Source: Acidaminobacter hydrogenoformans DSM 2784
GTDB taxonomy: Bacteria; Bacillota; Clostridia; Peptostreptococcales; Acidaminobacteraceae
Reading direction: 5' to 3'
Assembly (NCBI RefSeq): GCF_900103005.1
Contig: NZ_FMWL01000012.1
Coordinates: 1-64,000 of the forward strand
DNA: 64,000 nt
Shown: positions 62,660 through 64,000 of the stretch, in pieces
Layout: every line of letters starts with the position of its first letter
How positions within the stretch are numbered: the first letter of the stretch is position 1
The notes under the pieces: model-generated
Told to the model about the DNA's origin: nothing
Databases searched by the model: none
The model's input: only the letters and a program-made list of their open reading frames with translations
Made by a program: the position numbers and the translations under genes

Positions 62660-63238
62660 TTACCTTCCTTTCCGTTTTGATAACAGGGCTTCCATAATGT
62701 CTTCTTGGGGATTGCTCACAAAGGAAGTTGTGCAGTTCTGCTTAACGATATCGAAAATTTCATACCAGAGCAGATTCGCCTGTTTCTGAAATGACTGACT
62801 CATTTGAACGAAGGGACTTGTGATTGCGCCACCGGTGGTAGGGTGCTTGCCGAGTAGTCCATACAAGCTGATAGCTTCTTCGCACTGTATGTAGCGAGTG
62901 AAGGCCTGGGCATAAGCTTCGATCAGCCTTGGATTTACGAACTTCTCACATCCCCGGTCTTTAAGCCAACGCCAGGTTTCGATGAAGAGTTGGTCAGCCC
63001 CGAGTGGTTTACCATCTTTTTGTCTTGAGCTAAGGTAATCGCTGGGGGAGGGCATATCCTCACCGAAGAGGTCTGCAGCCCCATCTAAATCTTCAACTTC
63101 CAAAATGGACTCAGGATGAAGATCTGGCACTTCAAGCACCTTAGCTGCTTTCCCTTTAGTGATTTTGTCATTAAGTGCTTGAGGTTTATCACCGGCGCGA
63201 ACACGCCTACCGCCTCGATTGGTGCCATCTTTAGCCAC
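62660..63238 (-). CDS. P27-family terminase small subunit
   Basis: A 192-residue protein, MAKDGTNRGGRRVRAGDKP onward. A basic N-terminus is followed by DKITKGKAAKVLEVPDL, a helical core (LFIETWRWLKDRG, EAYAQAFTRYIQCEEAISLY) and QKQANLLWYEIFDIVKQN, matching the P27 family. GTG at 63238 is eight bases after AAGGAGGT; the ATG at 63274 has no good site. It recognises the packaging site and hands DNA to TerL. Confidence 0.88.
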   Translation of the reverse strand: MAKDGTNRGGRRVRAGDKPQALNDKITKGKAAKVLEVPDLHPESILEVEDLDGAADLFGEDMPSPSDYLSSRQKDGKPLGADQLFIETWRWLKDRGCEKFVNPRLIEAYAQAFTRYIQCEEAISLYGLLGKHPTTGGAITSPFVQMSQSFQKQANLLWYEIFDIVKQNCTTSFVSNPQEDIMEALLSKRKGR

Positions 63239-63341
63239 GTGCCGCGACCTCCTTGGATATTTTTGGTTAATCACCCGTTTGAACCTGCATTTTTTCGCGC
63301 GAAGCTGCGGGGCCGGTCAAGTGTTTGAGGGTTGTAGAGAT

Positions 63342-63725
63342 TTAATGCCCCCCTGGGGGGTTGTAATTTCTGCGTTTCCACCGACCACCTTCGCGTGCAG
63401 TGATCTCTGAGTGACAAGAGGTACAAAGAGACATCAAATTCGAAAAATCATTTCCACCACCCTGAGAAAGCGGCTTGATATGATGCACCTCTGTTGCTGG
63501 TATAACTTGTCCGAGCTTCTGACATTGTTCACAAAGAGGGTGGATCGTGATGTATCGGTCACGGATCTGCTTCCATGATTTACCATAGCGTTTCTTCATG
63601 GCAGGATCTCGATCGTACTTCTCGTAGCGCTTTTCTTCCTGTTTAGCATGTTCCTCGCAGAACCTTCCACTTGTCAGCTTCGGGCATCCTGGGTGAGAGC
63701 AGGGGCGCTTTGGTCTATAGGGCAT
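63342..63725 (-). CDS. HNH endonuclease
   Basis: A 127-residue protein. An N-terminal Cys/His cluster (CSHPGCPKLTSGRFCEEH) is followed by a classical HNH site: CEQCQKLG ... ATEVHHIKPLSQGG ... NLMSLCTSCHSEIT (about 70-112). GAGGTGA precedes the ATG. HNH genes beside terminase genes support cohesive-end packaging in many siphophages. First gene of the late run, behind a promoter and leader hairpin. Confidence 0.93.
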   Translation of the reverse strand: MPYRPKRPCSHPGCPKLTSGRFCEEHAKQEEKRYEKYDRDPAMKKRYGKSWKQIRDRYITIHPLCEQCQKLGQVIPATEVHHIKPLSQGGGNDFSNLMSLCTSCHSEITAREGGRWKRRNYNPPGGH

Positions 63726-63751
63726 TTCAAGTCACCTCTTTTGGAGCATAG

Positions 63752-63784
63752 AAAAAGCCCTCACAGGTAGTCCCTGCAAAGGCT
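63752..63784 (-). terminator. leader hairpin/terminator between late promoter and HNH gene
   Basis: Minus strand AGCCTTTGCAGG and CCTGTGAGGGCT pair over 12 positions with G-T wobbles around a 5-nt loop, followed by TTTTTC. It starts about 12 nt after the expected transcription start, so it would stop most transcripts unless antiterminated. Confidence 0.65.
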
Positions 63785-63802
63785 TCGGAAAATTATTATT
63801 TT

Positions 63803-63830
63803 TCTATACTAACACTATATCACATGTCAA
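63803..63830 (-). promoter_or_regulatory. sigma-70-type promoter for the late region
   Basis: Minus strand TTGACA (63825-63830), 16 bp, TATAGA (63803-63808). The transcript would run into the hairpin and then the HNH gene. Confidence 0.6.
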
Positions 63831-63873
63831 CCGGACAAAACGGACAACTTATTAAGTTTAATAATATTTTTAC

Positions 63874-64000
63874 CTACATCCCCAATCGATTCATCTGAAT
63901 TGCCATACCAAAAAAGTACATTGCTTCACACGCCTGAAAATAAGCATCCATTACAACATCTGGGGATGAATCAATCGAATGCTTAGCCATGTGAATAATC
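63874..64000 (-). CDS. partial hypothetical phage protein (C-terminal 41 residues)
   Basis: An open frame entering from the right edge reads MAKHSIDSSPDVVMDAYFQA and ends MAIQMNRLGM, then TAG. An internal ATG lies near 63990; whether it is the start cannot be seen. Helical and small. No family recognised. Confidence 0.5.
   Translation of the reverse strand, partial: IIHMAKHSIDSSPDVVMDAYFQACEAMYFFGMAIQMNRLGM

Larger units (their letters stand above)
32356..64000 (-). mobile_element. siphovirus-type prophage (left end and late region; right end beyond window)
   Basis: A continuous minus-strand late region runs from an HNH nuclease and terminase genes through head, connector, tail, lysis and recombinase genes, in normal siphophage order. 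The left end is set by the hairpin shared with the other recombinase copies. The replication and repressor region and the right attachment site are not in the window. Structural genes at about 37.6-52.6 kb are much richer in GC than both the flanking host DNA and the terminase side, pointing to a mosaic phage. Confidence 0.9.

Noticed and set aside
62660..63274. Start of the terminase small subunit at the ATG at 63274
   Set aside because: The ribosome site AAGGAGGT lies inside that extension, eight bases before a GTG at 63238.
61409..63725. HNH gene and ParB-methyltransferase as a restriction-modification system
   Set aside because: They are separated by terS, and the HNH protein resembles terminase-associated nucleases rather than a restriction enzyme. 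An orphan methyltransferase is the simpler reading.

Overview
The window looks like the chromosome of an anaerobic, low-GC Firmicute (Clostridia-like). The evidence is AT-rich housekeeping genes, strong AGGAGG ribosome sites with GTG and TTG starts, PAS-containing sigma-54 activators, a tetrahydrofolate-linked histidine/urocanate route, and many large serine recombinases.

Layout. 1-2 kb: a small coiled-coil protein and an orphan TctA carboxylate permease. 2.2-6.0 kb and 19.5-24.1 kb: two related mobile cassettes. Each has a 5'-truncated minus-strand serine recombinase, a nearly identical ~315-bp non-coding block, and two overlapping plus-strand recombinase genes. 6.1-18.8 kb: a sigma-54 activator, a BCCT transporter, a lyase of the histidine ammonia-lyase fold that lacks the Ala-Ser-Gly (MIO) triad, a divergent urocanate hydratase, and glutamate formimidoyltransferase. 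Decayed hutI and fchA genes and a broken IS1634-type transposase lie among them. 24.6-31.8 kb: a second sigma-54 activator, then a creatinase-like M24 protein, an M20 amidohydrolase, a two-gene membrane system (DUF5058 plus partner) and a class I glutamine amidotransferase. 32.4-64 kb: most of a siphovirus-type prophage on the minus strand. From right to left it runs HNH nuclease, TerS, ParB-methyltransferase, small genes, TerL with an intein, portal, ClpP-like protease, HK97 capsid, appendages, connectors, tail, tape measure, fibre, holin, amidase and a tandem recombinase pair. Its replication and lysogeny genes lie beyond the right edge.

How the genes may work together. The BCCT transporter and the MIO-less lyase sit together behind a consensus sigma-54 promoter, next to a divergent activator gene. 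The hydratase has a second consensus sigma-54 promoter. The simplest reading is uptake of a trimethylammonium-histidine compound (ergothioneine or hercynine), elimination of trimethylamine, and hydration of the resulting (thio)urocanate. This is inferred from motifs, not proven. The 24.6-31.8 kb cluster has the same logic: activator, sigma-54 promoter, amide/peptide-type hydrolases and a membrane pair of unknown substrate.

The accessory DNA is heavily reworked. Recombinase remnants share one left end. IS66, IS110 and IS1634 scraps lie around them, and the phage carries an independent plus-strand gene with a palindromic operator between terL and portal. No tRNA, rRNA or CRISPR array was seen.
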